Shown here: piece after piece, positions 7,266-15,378 of the stretch | How the letters are laid out: each line of letters begins with the position of its first letter | How positions within the stretch are numbered: position 1 is the stretch's first letter | NCBI GenBank assembly: GCA_964407525.1 | Contig: CAYOWC010000072.1 | Location: forward strand, 1-18,637 | Reading direction: 5' to 3' | Length of the DNA stretch: 18,637 bases | DNA from: DUZB01 sp964407525 | GTDB taxonomy: Bacteria > Desulfobacterota > DSM-4660 > Desulfatiglandales > Desulfatiglandaceae | Position numbers and translations under genes: made by a program | Notes under the pieces: generated by a model | Seen by the model: only the letters and a program-made list of their open reading frames with translations | What the model was told of the DNA's origin: nothing | Database searches by the model: none

Positions 7266-8393
7266 TTATAAAGCCTGACTTAATGCTTCATCGAGTTTTT
7301 CGACAGTACGGTCAATATTTTGAAGTTTGTCCAGGCCGAATAGTCCAAGACGAAAAGTCTGGAAACCGTCCGGTTCATCACATTTTAATGGAACTCCGGC
7401 TGCGATCTGCACCCCAAGATCCACGAATTTTTTTCCGCTTTGTATGCCGGCATCTTCTGTGTAATAAACCACAACGCCCGGAGCCTGGAAACCCTCTGCC
7501 GCAACACTCTTGAGGCCTTTGCCGGCTAATAGTGCTCTGACTTTGTCCCCAAGTTCCTGTTGTTCTCCACGGATCCGATCAAAACCGTATGCTTCGGTTT
7601 CTTTCATCACGTCGCGGAAAGCCCTGAGGGTGTCTGTGGGCATTGTTGCATGATAAGCATGTCCGCCGTTCTCATACGCTTCCATGATTTGAAGCCATTT
7701 TAGCAAATCACAGGCAAAGCTGGTACTGACGGTAGACTCTATTCTTTCTCGCGCCAGAGCACTCAGCATTACCAAGCCGCTGCAGGGTGAGCCGCTCCAG
7801 CCTTTTTGTGGGGCAGTTATAAGAATATCAACACCACAGGCTTCCATGTCTACCCACATGGCGCCGGACGCCACGCAGTCTAAGACAAACAGACCGCCTA
7901 CTGAATGTACGGCCTCTGCCATTGCCTGAAGGTAATCATCAGGCAGGATCATGCCGGATGAGGTTTCAACATGTGCGGCAAAGACGATGTCTGGTTTTTC
8001 TGCTTTTATAGTTGCGACCGCTTCTTCGATTGGCGCAGGCGCAAACGCGGCATGTTTGCTTTCATCAATGGGGCGAGCTTTCAATACGATGGATTCAGAA
8101 GGAATGTTCCCCATGTCGAAAATCTGAGTCCAACGGAAGCTGAACCAACCGTTTCGAATAACGAGGCATTTTTTATTGGTAGCAAACTGTCGCGCTACTG
8201 CTTCCATAGCATAAGTGCCGCCACCCGGGACGACAACTACCGCTTTTGCGTTGTATACCTTCTTAAGAGTGGTGGAAATATCGTTCATCACTCCCTGGAA
8301 TGACTGCGACATATGGTTGAGTGAACGGTCTGTAAAAACCACTGAGTATTCGAGAAGACCATCTGGGTCAATATGAGGAAGTAAACCTGGCAT
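7266..8393 (-). CDS. Class-V aminotransferase (alanine-glyoxylate / serine-pyruvate type)
   Basis: A 375-residue PLP enzyme of fold type I. PGGGTYAME (56-64) binds the phosphate of the cofactor, Asp172 (LDCVAS) contacts the pyridine ring, and Lys197 in APQKGWSG is the Schiff-base lysine. Length and motifs fit the alanine-glyoxylate, serine-pyruvate and 2-aminoethylphosphonate aminotransferase group; the amino donor and acceptor cannot be told apart here. AAAGGAG lies 6 bases before the ATG. It is the first gene of the minus-strand cluster with the crotonase and thioesterase, so it may open an amino-acid route by transamination before the CoA steps. The 121 bases upstream hold no obvious promoter. 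Confidence 0.88.
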   Translation of the reverse strand: MPGLLPHIDPDGLLEYSVVFTDRSLNHMSQSFQGVMNDISTTLKKVYNAKAVVVVPGGGTYAMEAVARQFATNKKCLVIRNGWFSFRWTQIFDMGNIPSESIVLKARPIDESKHAAFAPAPIEEAVATIKAEKPDIVFAAHVETSSGMILPDDYLQAMAEAVHSVGGLFVLDCVASGAMWVDMEACGVDILITAPQKGWSGSPCSGLVMLSALARERIESTVSTSFACDLLKWLQIMEAYENGGHAYHATMPTDTLRAFRDVMKETEAYGFDRIRGEQQELGDKVRALLAGKGLKSVAAEGFQAPGVVVYYTEDAGIQSGKKFVDLGVQIAAGVPLKCDEPDGFQTFRLGLFGLDKLQNIDRTVEKLDEALSQAL

Positions 8394-8514
8394 TTCTTTC
8401 TCCTTTGTTAAGAGTAATCGGAATGGTGTTCAATGGCACTTGCCCAAGGTTATTTCTGTTAGTTTTTATTACCACATAGAAAAACGAATAGGAACAAGAA
8501 ATAGGCCTCTTTTC

Positions 8515-8967
8515 TCATCCCCTATCTGAAACTTTTCTAACCGATCTCGCCAGGTTTCCCATTTCAATAGGTTTTTCAATGTATTTTCGAATGCCTAAGT
8601 TGTGGGCATTCTCCTTTGATATTTTTTCACTGTAGCCGGTGCACAGGATGATGGGCGTGTCGGGCCTGATTTTAAGGATTGCTTGCACGAGTTTATCGCC
8701 GGTCATTTTGGGCATCGTCATATCGGTGATAACGAGGTCGATTTGATTGGGATTGGTACGAAAAAATTCCAGGGCTTCAGAAGGATCGGTTTTGCCTATG
8801 ACCTTATATCCGAGTCTCTCCAGACGCTGCCGATTGAGTTTCGCCATGGACTCTTCATCATCAACAAAGAGAATACATTCTTTTCCGGTAGGGAGTTCTT
8901 GAAAGGCTTCCAGGTCGTCTTCGCTTTTCTTTTCAATAGCCGGGAACAATACTTTGAATGTCGTTCC
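8515..8967 (-). pseudogene. 3' remnant of a hybrid sensor histidine kinase with intact receiver domain
   Basis: The frame begins with GTTFKVLFPAIE, the last strand of a histidine-kinase ATPase domain. A linker and a complete response-regulator receiver follow: counting from the TTG at 8949, acidic pair Asp30-Asp31, phospho-acceptor Asp76 (VITDMTMP), Thr104 and Lys126 (EKP). The kinase core, PAS part and start are absent. A TAA lies directly before the GTTF codon (8968-8970) and no related sequence follows upstream to 9148. There is no good ATG or ribosome site, only an internal TTG at 8949. It is best read as the tail of a lost hybrid kinase. Expression as a free receiver cannot be excluded, since every key receiver residue survives. 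Confidence 0.72.
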
Positions 8968-9148
8968 TTAAAACCACTTTCCATTTTCTGAATGGGTATC
9001 TGGTGTATACGTCAAAAAAAGACCTTTGCCTTGGGGACCGGACAATGAAATAACAACACCAATAATGAGGCATATAAAATCTTGCAATCAGTTCAGCTGT
9101 GCCCGATGCGGGTCGTGGCCTTTCCCTGGAAATCCATTGCAACTCCTT

Positions 9149-9757
9149 TCATTTTTCATAGAGGCTACCCAGGGGGTCCTTGCCGTCCGAAAACATGGCG
9201 CTGAAGGGTTCGTGTTGGGCCAAATCCTTCATTGTGCTGAAATGCATGCTTTTTCGACTACCTGTCATCATCAACGGCATAGCTTTTTCGATATTCAAGG
9301 AACCGTCGGCATTTAGCACACGATCGTCCACTTCCAACCGCAAAACCCGCCCCAGGATAAGCACGAATTTATCCTCTTCGTATTCCTTGACGAGATCGCA
9401 TTCCATCCAGGCATAACACATCGCGATCCCCGGCGGTTTGATAGAGACGGACGTCTTTTCTTCGATCCCCGCTTCAAGGAATTCGTCCACATCCGGAGGG
9501 CTGTGTCGTGCGGTTGGAATAACTTTGTCCGCCATTTCGGCCCCGGCCAGGTTGATAACGAACTGGCCAGTCTCCCGGATATTCCGAAGCGTGTCCCGCT
9601 TCTTTGCCGAGGCTGCGCAGATGAGATCCAGAGGTCTCAGCACAGGCATGACACAGGACCAGGGCGCAATGTTCCGTATACCATCCCTGCTGATGGTTGA
9701 AATGAAAGTGACAGGAAGAGGCATGATCCCTTCCCGCATAAAAGGTTTTAAAAGCAT
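9149..9757 (-). CDS. Flavin reductase-like, FMN-binding split-barrel protein
   Basis: A 202-residue protein of the flavin reductase-like domain family (FMN-binding split barrel). The pattern P-V-TFISTISRDGIRNIAPWS (residues 15-34) and the later RDTLRNIRETGQFVINL (about 54-70) are the usual FMN-contacting segments. Such proteins either reduce flavin with NAD(P)H or carry FMN for electron transfer. AAAGGAAA precedes the ATG. It lies 154 bases downstream of the FmdE-like gene on the same strand, which may make a loose unit. The partner and substrate are unknown. Confidence 0.82.
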   Translation of the reverse strand: MLLKPFMREGIMPLPVTFISTISRDGIRNIAPWSCVMPVLRPLDLICAASAKKRDTLRNIRETGQFVINLAGAEMADKVIPTARHSPPDVDEFLEAGIEEKTSVSIKPPGIAMCYAWMECDLVKEYEEDKFVLILGRVLRLEVDDRVLNADGSLNIEKAMPLMMTGSRKSMHFSTMKDLAQHEPFSAMFSDGKDPLGSLYEK

Positions 9758-9911
9758 GGTTTATTTCCTTTCGTTGAAATTTGCGAAATGAAACCAGCCC
9801 AAACGAGACGAATCAATGATATGCGCAACAAGCCCATTTTGATTGATTGTGAAAACGTCTCCTTCAGGCCGGTCCCCGTGGCGCCCCGGAGGCCATTTCC
9901 TGCGAAACAGG

Positions 9912-10973
9912 CTACTGGTTCCAGACTGCTGCGTAAGGATCTCCTCCCGCAACTTTGTTTGCAAGGTTCGCCTTTCCCGAGAACGACTTGAGATCCACAA
10001 TATAGGCTATAAGCTTTTCTTTGGGAAGACCTGCCAGTACGCGTGACATTTTCGCCCTGGCAACCCAGAACATGGGATTTTTTCGTCCGCCTTTGGGCGC
10101 CATTTCTTCGGCCTTGACGCCCGTGTCGGTATAAGCTTTGTTCCAGTTAAAGCCCAGGATCATGCCTTCGCATATATCAGATTTTCTGTTCACGCGCATG
10201 GCAACGATCGAAGGTTCTACCCCGTTTTTAGCGTACTTATGCAGGGATTCTCCGCTTATTGCCATTGTGTAGCCCGAACCCTTGCCGGCAGTGGCGTTAA
10301 ACATGACCTGTAATGCATCGGCAGGACACTTGCCCGGTGCGGTGACAAACACATATTGGTCACCCACTCCGAGAGGCAATTTACCTTTTAGGTATTGTCC
10401 AGCGATATAGCCTGCATTCACACCCGGGCAGAAATGGTCATGGAACGTGGCAGCCAAAAACAATGTCCACGGCGGGTCAACTGCCCAGGTCAGGCAAAGA
10501 CTGACCACGGAGAAAACCTTCTGACCGATGAGCCCTGAGGACGTCTGTTTCCAACCATCCGGTGTTAGAATCTTGTTCGGGGAGGCATCGATGATTTGTT
10601 GTTCGAAGTCCTTTCCTGTCCACTTAAAAAAAATCAGCTTGCCCGTATCCTTCCGAAAAAGGGCGCACCATAGCGGTTCCTGAATCCCGGTGTGCACGGC
10701 AAGAAGCGAACGGGTTCCCGTGCTGCAACCTGTTTCCTGTGAAGCCATGTCTAGCAAGGCTTCCGTGCTCTTATTATCGATTGTTCCGTATCCGGCGTTG
10801 GTTAACACCAGGAGATTGCCATTAGCCTTGGAAACACCGATTTCGGACATGGCACGATTGAGCGCGGTCCTTCCCGAGTCAAGCCAGGATGGACGGTCCG
10901 AAGCCCACCCTGATAGAGCCATAAAGAATAAAAATCCCAAAGAAAAAACCACCATCCATTTCATTTTCCGCAT
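9912..10973 (-). CDS. Exported FmdE-domain protein
   Basis: A 353-residue protein with a clear signal peptide: MRKMKW, a hydrophobic core to about residue 20, and a likely cut after SGWA (residue 24). The C-terminal half contains an FmdE-type domain (named after a gene next to formylmethanofuran dehydrogenase). It has His178-x-His180-x-Cys182-Pro-Gly (HDHFCPG) and Cys216 (GKCPADALQ), the expected metal-binding set. Known FmdE-like proteins bind zinc or Fe-S, but their function is poorly defined. Export to the periplasm is unlike the cytoplasmic FmdE. It may carry a metal or redox function at the cell surface or help mature an exported enzyme. A TAGGAGG ribosome site fixes the start. Confidence 0.82.
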   Translation of the reverse strand: MRKMKWMVVFSLGFLFFMALSGWASDRPSWLDSGRTALNRAMSEIGVSKANGNLLVLTNAGYGTIDNKSTEALLDMASQETGCSTGTRSLLAVHTGIQEPLWCALFRKDTGKLIFFKWTGKDFEQQIIDASPNKILTPDGWKQTSSGLIGQKVFSVVSLCLTWAVDPPWTLFLAATFHDHFCPGVNAGYIAGQYLKGKLPLGVGDQYVFVTAPGKCPADALQVMFNATAGKGSGYTMAISGESLHKYAKNGVEPSIVAMRVNRKSDICEGMILGFNWNKAYTDTGVKAEEMAPKGGRKNPMFWVARAKMSRVLAGLPKEKLIAYIVDLKSFSGKANLANKVAGGDPYAAVWNQ

Positions 10974-11187
10974 AGTATTCCTCCTATTTGTTGTTCGATC
11001 TCATGAACTGTCTCCTTTCTTCTGAAAGCATTTATGCCTAAGCCCAATCAAAAAAGGTTATAATTATAAGAGGCTCCCTGCCCCTCGTTCGTGAACGCTT
11101 ATCCATAATCGGAGGATCCTATCTCCGAGCTATCGCTTTGCAGCTGATGAAGCCCTTTCTCATGCCTTGAACATCGTAGCGAGGTGC

Positions 11188-11406
11188 TCAGTAAATATCC
11201 GATTTGGTCATCCAGGACAAAATCGACAGCCAGTCCAGCATCATGTAGGTCGGCATTCCTAAACCTAAACGAAAAAAGCCATGAAGACGCTCTTCCTCTT
11301 CAGAGGAAACGGCCTTCATGGCGTAGTATAAGTTTGGATTGATGCTAAGAATATCTAAGGCTTCATGCCTGTTTGAATCTTTTATATAAAATAGATGTTC
11401 ATCTTG
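11188..11406 (-). pseudogene. Unrecognised C-terminal protein fragment
   Basis: A 72-codon stretch open between stop codons on the minus strand, with protein-like composition (DILSINPNLYYAMKAV, then EEEERLHGFFRLGLG and a hydrophobic end with MMLDWLSILSW). There is no ATG near its beginning and no ribosome site; the first ATG is internal, at residue 30. It looks like the tail of a longer gene whose front was lost or moved to another frame. I do not recognise the family. A hairpin-like GCCATGAAG...CTTCATGGC lies inside it and is followed on the minus strand by TTTTTT, so it can be mistaken for a terminator. Confidence 0.45.
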
Positions 11407-11591
11407 TCAACAGTAGGTATGCCCAAAGATTTGAAGCAGGGCAAATTGAGGAAATGGAAGCCTACCTCTTCATTATCGGAATCCCCGTCGATTGCCAGCC
11501 TATCTATCGGACTTTCCAGTTTGACAAACAGGAAGACATCCAATATTTCTTTGGTCGATTTCTTACTATGGTTTCCAAGGAGCACTTCTAA
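11373..11591 (+). pseudogene. Unrecognised protein fragment pointing away from the previous one
   Basis: A 72-codon frame with a TTG as the only possible start. It has a convincing amphipathic composition (RYAQRFEAGQIEEMEAYLF, then FQFDKQEDIQYFFGRFL) and no ribosome site. It overlaps the opposite-strand fragment by only 34 bases, and the two run apart from this point. It is probably the end of another gene cut at the same spot, though it could be chance. The rest of the gap, 10974-11187 and 11592-11875, shows no gene; a TATAAT on the minus strand at 11063-11068 lies 90 bases ahead of the FmdE-like gene but has no clear -35 partner. Confidence 0.3.
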
Positions 11592-11875
11592 TGTTTCGAT
11601 CTTTTGGTTTTACCTGACAAAATGGTGCCTTGGCCTGCCCGGGTCTGGTGGGTCTTTGTTCAGGTGAAAAGATTGAGCCCCTTCCTGTTTCGATGATTTG
11701 AACACCTTTTTAGACCCCACCCATAAGTTCTTTATCCGAAGTAATGACGAAGAATGGGCTCGTGGATGAAAAAATTGGCCAGAGGGTTCGTATTGAAAGA
11801 CCCAGTGGATACGATGCGTCTATCTGGATCAGGAGTGTAACCCGAATTTTTGATTTTCAAAAAAGGAGAAAACCG

Positions 11876-13156
11876 ATGAGTGAAGAATACCGAAGTATGT
11901 GGAATGAGCTGGGCCTTGATCTCGATGCCCATGATATGTTGCTGGGAGTTCTAGGGAAAGGCTATCAGGACATCTATCTGGCTCAGAAAGATCGTCCGGA
12001 AGGGATGGGCTATTTTGACTTTGTTTTGAGTGAAGTTCATGGTCTGCGCATCAAGGAATTGATGGATGAAAAGGCGGCGGGACGAAAGGTTATCGGGTCC
12101 TTCTGCGTCTTTGTACCCGAGGAGATCGTGCGGGCCGCCGACGCGACATTGGTGGGCTTGTGTACCGGGGCTGATTTTGCCACGGAGGAAGTGGAAAAAA
12201 TCCTTCCCCGAAATACCTGTTCCCTGATCAAATCCGCCTTCGGGTTCAAGTTGGGAAAGGTGTGCCCCTATCTTGAATCAGCGGACATGATTGTGGGAGA
12301 AAACACCTGTGACGGTAAGAAGAAATCGTATGAAATTCTGAAAGATCTGGTGCCCAATCTGTACGTCATGGACCTTCCCCAGATGAAATCATCAGAGGGA
12401 CGCGCAGTTCTTCGGGCCGAATATTTCCGTTTCAAGGAGGCGGTGGAAGAATTGACCGGGGTAACCATCGATGCGAAAAGGCTTAAAAAGGGCATTGAAA
12501 TCGTCAACAACAAGCGGAAAGCCATTCACCGGCTCTCATTACTCAGGAAGGCGGACCCTGCCCCTATCTCGGGTCTGGACGCGCTTCTGGCCAACCAGGT
12601 ATTTTTCTATGATGATCCGGTCCGGTATACGGATTCCGTCAATAAAATTTGTGATGAACTGGAAAGCCGCATTGAAAAAATGACAGGCCCTTTTCCCAAA
12701 GGCGCCCCCAGAATCCTCATGTCCGGCTGCCCCATGGCGGTCCCCAACTGGAAATTGCCCTGGATCATTGAAACATCCGGAGCGGTGATCGTGGGCGAGG
12801 AGTCCTGCGTGGGAGAACGGGGAACGCGAAATCTTACGGATGATAGCGGCAACACCATTGAAGAACTCATGCAAGCCATTATTGAGCGTCACTTCAAAGT
12901 CGATTGCGCTATTTTCACACCTAACCCGGATCGGTTGGCCCATGTGGAAGAGATGTTCCGGGAATACAAAGCGGACGGCGTTATCCACTACGGACTTCAG
13001 TTCTGCCAGCCCTATATTGCCGAATCCATGCCGGTGGAAAAGGCCCTTGAAGCAAAAGGAATTCCTACCTTGCGCATCGACACGGACTACGGCATGGAGG
13101 ATGAGGGTCAGTTAAAGACCCGGGTGGAGGCCTTTATTGAAATGGTGAAGGGGTAA
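11876..13156 (+). CDS. Double-cubane-cluster protein, 2-hydroxyacyl-CoA dehydratase/benzoyl-CoA reductase superfamily
   Basis: A 426-residue single-subunit member of the HgdB/BcrB-C superfamily that closely fits double-cubane-cluster proteins (DCCP). These carry an [8Fe-9S] cluster made of two cubanes joined by a sulfide and, when energised by an ATPase, reduce small molecules such as acetylene in vitro. Cysteines at 77, 96, 115, 130, 145, 285, 311 and 377 lie in the family patterns VGLCTGAD, PRNTCSL, KVCPY, NTCDGKKK, SGCP, EESCVG and QFCQPY. The ATG at 11876 follows AAAAGGAG and gives the family's usual length; the open frame 44 codons upstream does not look coding. Only one such subunit is present, unlike two-subunit dehydratases. 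The activator starts 14 bases downstream. The natural substrate of the family is unknown. Confidence 0.86.
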   Translation: MSEEYRSMWNELGLDLDAHDMLLGVLGKGYQDIYLAQKDRPEGMGYFDFVLSEVHGLRIKELMDEKAAGRKVIGSFCVFVPEEIVRAADATLVGLCTGADFATEEVEKILPRNTCSLIKSAFGFKLGKVCPYLESADMIVGENTCDGKKKSYEILKDLVPNLYVMDLPQMKSSEGRAVLRAEYFRFKEAVEELTGVTIDAKRLKKGIEIVNNKRKAIHRLSLLRKADPAPISGLDALLANQVFFYDDPVRYTDSVNKICDELESRIEKMTGPFPKGAPRILMSGCPMAVPNWKLPWIIETSGAVIVGEESCVGERGTRNLTDDSGNTIEELMQAIIERHFKVDCAIFTPNPDRLAHVEEMFREYKADGVIHYGLQFCQPYIAESMPVEKALEAKGIPTLRIDTDYGMEDEGQLKTRVEAFIEMVKG

Positions 13157-13170
13157 CCGGGGGATTTTAT

Positions 13171-13923
13171 ATGAGGCATGCAGGTATCGACATCGGCTCC
13201 AGATCCATTGAAGTCGTGGTTGTGGAAAACGGGGAAGTTTTGATCAGCAGACAGACTGATACCGGTTTCGACCCCATGGCCCAGGCCGGGGAAGTGCTTA
13301 AAGGCATTACGTTCGACGGGATCATGGCCACCGGTTACGGCCGCAACCTCTTTGAAATTGCCTTTGACGCCCCGACGGTAACCGAAATCAAAGCCTACGG
13401 GGTGGGGGTGAGCACCCTCATCCCGGAAGTTGGAACCATTCTGGACATCGGGGGACAGGACAGCAAGGCCATTGCGCTAAACGGAAATGGAACCGTCAAA
13501 AAATTCGAAATGAATGACCGTTGCGCCGCGGGAACGGGCAAATTTCTGGAGATCATGGCGCGCACCCTGGGGTTTGAACTGGCGGAATTCGGACGCGAAG
13601 CCCTCAAGGCTGATAAAGATCTGCACATCAACAGCATGTGCACCGTGTTTGCGGAATCGGAAGTCACCTCACTCGTGGCCAGAGGAGAGGACAGGCGCGC
13701 GATTGCCATGGGACTTCATCGTAGCGTGGTCCGCCGGGCCGTGGGAATGATCAAACGGGTCTCCTCACACGGTCCCATCGTTTTTGCCGGCGGGGTCGCC
13801 AATAACCCCTGCATGCGTCAATTGCTGGAAGAGGCGTTACACCAGGAAGTTCTCATACCGGAAAATCCGCAAATGATGGGCGCGTTGGGCGCTGCCCTGT
13901 TGTCCGGCCGAAAAGCATCCTAA
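13171..13923 (+). CDS. ATP-dependent activator (HgdC/BadF-type ASKHA ATPase) of the double-cubane protein
   Basis: A 250-residue ATPase of the acyl-CoA dehydratase activase family. In these homodimers one [4Fe-4S] cluster is held between the subunits by two cysteines from each; here they are Cys118 (NDRCAAGTGKFLE) and Cys157 (NSMCTVFAESE). The ASKHA nucleotide-binding pieces are GIDIGSRS (5-12), LDIGGQDSKA (91-100) and FAGGVANNPCM near the end. ATP hydrolysis drives a low-potential electron into the partner cluster. A GGGGG ribosome site precedes the ATG, 14 bases after the double-cubane gene, so the pair is surely one operon. The electron donor (ferredoxin or flavodoxin) is not in this window. 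Confidence 0.9.
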   Translation: MRHAGIDIGSRSIEVVVVENGEVLISRQTDTGFDPMAQAGEVLKGITFDGIMATGYGRNLFEIAFDAPTVTEIKAYGVGVSTLIPEVGTILDIGGQDSKAIALNGNGTVKKFEMNDRCAAGTGKFLEIMARTLGFELAEFGREALKADKDLHINSMCTVFAESEVTSLVARGEDRRAIAMGLHRSVVRRAVGMIKRVSSHGPIVFAGGVANNPCMRQLLEEALHQEVLIPENPQMMGALGAALLSGRKAS

Positions 13924-13957
13924 AACTGAAAACAAACCGGAGACCAGGACACCAAAA

Positions 13958-14449
13958 ATGGACCTTTACATTCATCGCGAGGCAAGCTTTAAAAAATCCC
14001 TGGATGCCCTTTCCAGGGGTGGCAAAACCGCCTCACAGGCGGCTCTTCGAGCGGAAGGCATCATTGAAAGATTCGCTTCCGGAGATTACCAGGCGGTTGA
14101 AATCGTCAACCGGCGAACCAAACACGGTGAACTCAGGATCAACGGCTGCCGAAAATACAATCTGGGAGGCGGATACCGCCTGGTTTGCATAAAACAGGGA
14201 GACCATCTGGTTGCCGCTTATGTGGGGAGCCACGACGAGTGCGACCGATGGATTGAAAACAACCGGGGCTTCGAATGCGAATTTCCCTCCCACAACGGTC
14301 CCCTGTTTACGTTGGGAAACCCGGCATCAACCTATCCAGCCGATTCGGAAGTTGAGGCATATGAACCGGATTACGATGATATCCTCATGGAACGAATTGA
14401 TGAGAAGATCCTCAGACGGATCTTTGCAGGTATTTGTGGTAAGCCATAG
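13958..14449 (+). CDS. Small protein with RelE/ParE-like N-terminal half
   Basis: A 163-residue protein starting 34 bases after the activator, with CGGAGACCAGG upstream as a probable ribosome site. Residues 1-100 read like a RelE/ParE-fold toxin: two N-terminal helices (ASFKKSLDALSR, then AALRAEGIIERF), a strand with ELRINGCRKYNLGGGYRLV, then LVAAYVGSHDECDRWIENN. Residues 105-163 form an acidic tail (EVEAYEPDYDDILMERIDEK) not found in short toxins. No antitoxin gene is next to it. It could be a toxin-fold protein put to another use with the double-cubane system, a toxin with its neutralising segment fused as a tail, or a passenger. The fold assignment is by eye only. Confidence 0.6.
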   Translation: MDLYIHREASFKKSLDALSRGGKTASQAALRAEGIIERFASGDYQAVEIVNRRTKHGELRINGCRKYNLGGGYRLVCIKQGDHLVAAYVGSHDECDRWIENNRGFECEFPSHNGPLFTLGNPASTYPADSEVEAYEPDYDDILMERIDEKILRRIFAGICGKP

Positions 14450-15031
14450 AAACTGTTTAATGAAAATGCACATACAACTCAATTAAAAGGCACCTTTTCT
14501 TTTGGAACCGCTGCAACCTCCAATTTACAAAAAATAGGGAGACCACATACGAAACAGTCCGCTCAAAATTCTGCCGGAACTTTGGTGAAAATGCCCTGAA
14601 TAGCGACATTTCTAACTCGATTCCAGCGTTTTTTTTAGATCACAGAGCGCGCCAAACAGCAAAACAAAGACATCTGACCCGTTGGTCTCACCTTGCAGCC
14701 TCTCAGATTTATCCTGGGAAATTGCCTGACACCGAAGCCATGAGATAGATAGAAAACCTGTATGCTTAAACCAATCAGTCCGGGGCGGTGGCCAAAATGG
14801 CCTACGCTCCGGCAAAGGATTGCCCCTGACATATATAGCTGACACCAAAGGAGGTTCTATCTTCTGGAAGGTTGAGAGAAATAGCAGTTATGTTGCGCGT
14901 ATTATTATGTTGCGTGAGTTTATGTGCCTGTTTTCTTGAAATAAGAAAACTTTGAAAAATTTCTTTTACTTTGCATATTATTCTTTTACTTTACACCAAA
15001 AAGCAGCTGTTAGCTTTTACCTAGCTGTACC
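14450..15031. other. 582-base intergenic stretch with hairpin and direct repeats
   Basis: No convincing gene. Visible structure: a hairpin at 14780-14812 (CCGG-GCG-GCC pairing with GGC-CGC-CCGG around AAAAT, with two internal mismatches); a 10-bp direct repeat TTATGTTGCG at 14888-14897 and 14905-14914; a perfect 8-bp stem GTTTTCTT/AAGAAAAC at 14930-14950; and a 12-bp direct repeat TTCTTTTACTTT at 14961-14972 and 14981-14992. The last three lie just ahead of the transposase remnant and probably belong to the left end of that insertion sequence. A minus-strand frame at 14612-14848 (78 codons, GTG start) is protein-like in part but has no support beyond that. Confidence 0.5.
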
Positions 15032-15378
15032 ATGTCTCTAAATCTTCCCTCCTCACAATCTATTTCAACTGTTATACATGTGGCTTGGAGATAAATCCGT
15101 CAGCACATTATCTCATTTTTTTTCTCATGCGAAATTTTCTACAAATGAAATGCAAAATCTTTATGCGTTGCAAGTCCTGCACTTATATAAACTTAAAGAC
15201 GGCTATCACTGCATAGACGATACGATGAAACACCACACAAATTATTGCAAATGGATCCACGGTGTATTCATTTTGTTCGATCATGCGATTAAGACGAATC
15301 TCAAAGCGACCTGTGTAGTTGTACTTTATTATAACGATGGTGGCGTCATTAAATTTCCCATCAGCCACAAAATTTATT
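15032..15378 (+). mobile_element. Truncated, frameshifted DDE-type transposase of an insertion sequence
   Basis: The coding remnant starts at ATG 15032 (MSLNLPSSQSISTVIH) and shifts frame between about 15077 and 15091 into MWLGDKSVSTLSHFFS, which runs on to FPISHKIYY. The segment CIDDTMKHHTNYCKWIHG followed by VFILFDHAIKTNLKA and VVLYYNDGG matches the first part of DDE transposases of the IS4/IS701-like kind; IDDT would hold the first catalytic Asp. Only about 115 residues of an expected 350-450 remain. The 3' part and right end are missing, and the sequence runs straight into the signal peptide of the next (broken) gene. It cannot be active. Confidence 0.72.

Noticed and set aside
8426..8446. 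TGGCACTTGCC resembling a sigma-54 promoter
   Set aside because: The two halves are adjacent, without the 5-base spacing needed between TGGCAC and TTGC.
11277..11326. GCCATGAAG...CTTCATGGC followed by TTTTTT on the minus strand, like an intrinsic terminator
   Set aside because: It lies inside a 72-codon open frame with protein-like sequence that continues past the T-run, so the symmetry is probably coding.
11744..11875. In-frame 44-codon extension of the double-cubane gene
   Set aside because: No ribosome site, non-family sequence, and the ATG at 11876 has AAAAGGAG and gives the normal length.
13958..14449. A classical two-gene toxin-antitoxin pair
   Set aside because: No small antitoxin gene lies upstream or downstream; the upstream neighbour is the activator ATPase and the downstream stretch is empty.
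14612..14848. 78-codon minus-strand frame
   Set aside because: Only a GTG start, no ribosome site, no recognisable family, and a hairpin inside; listed only in the gap description.
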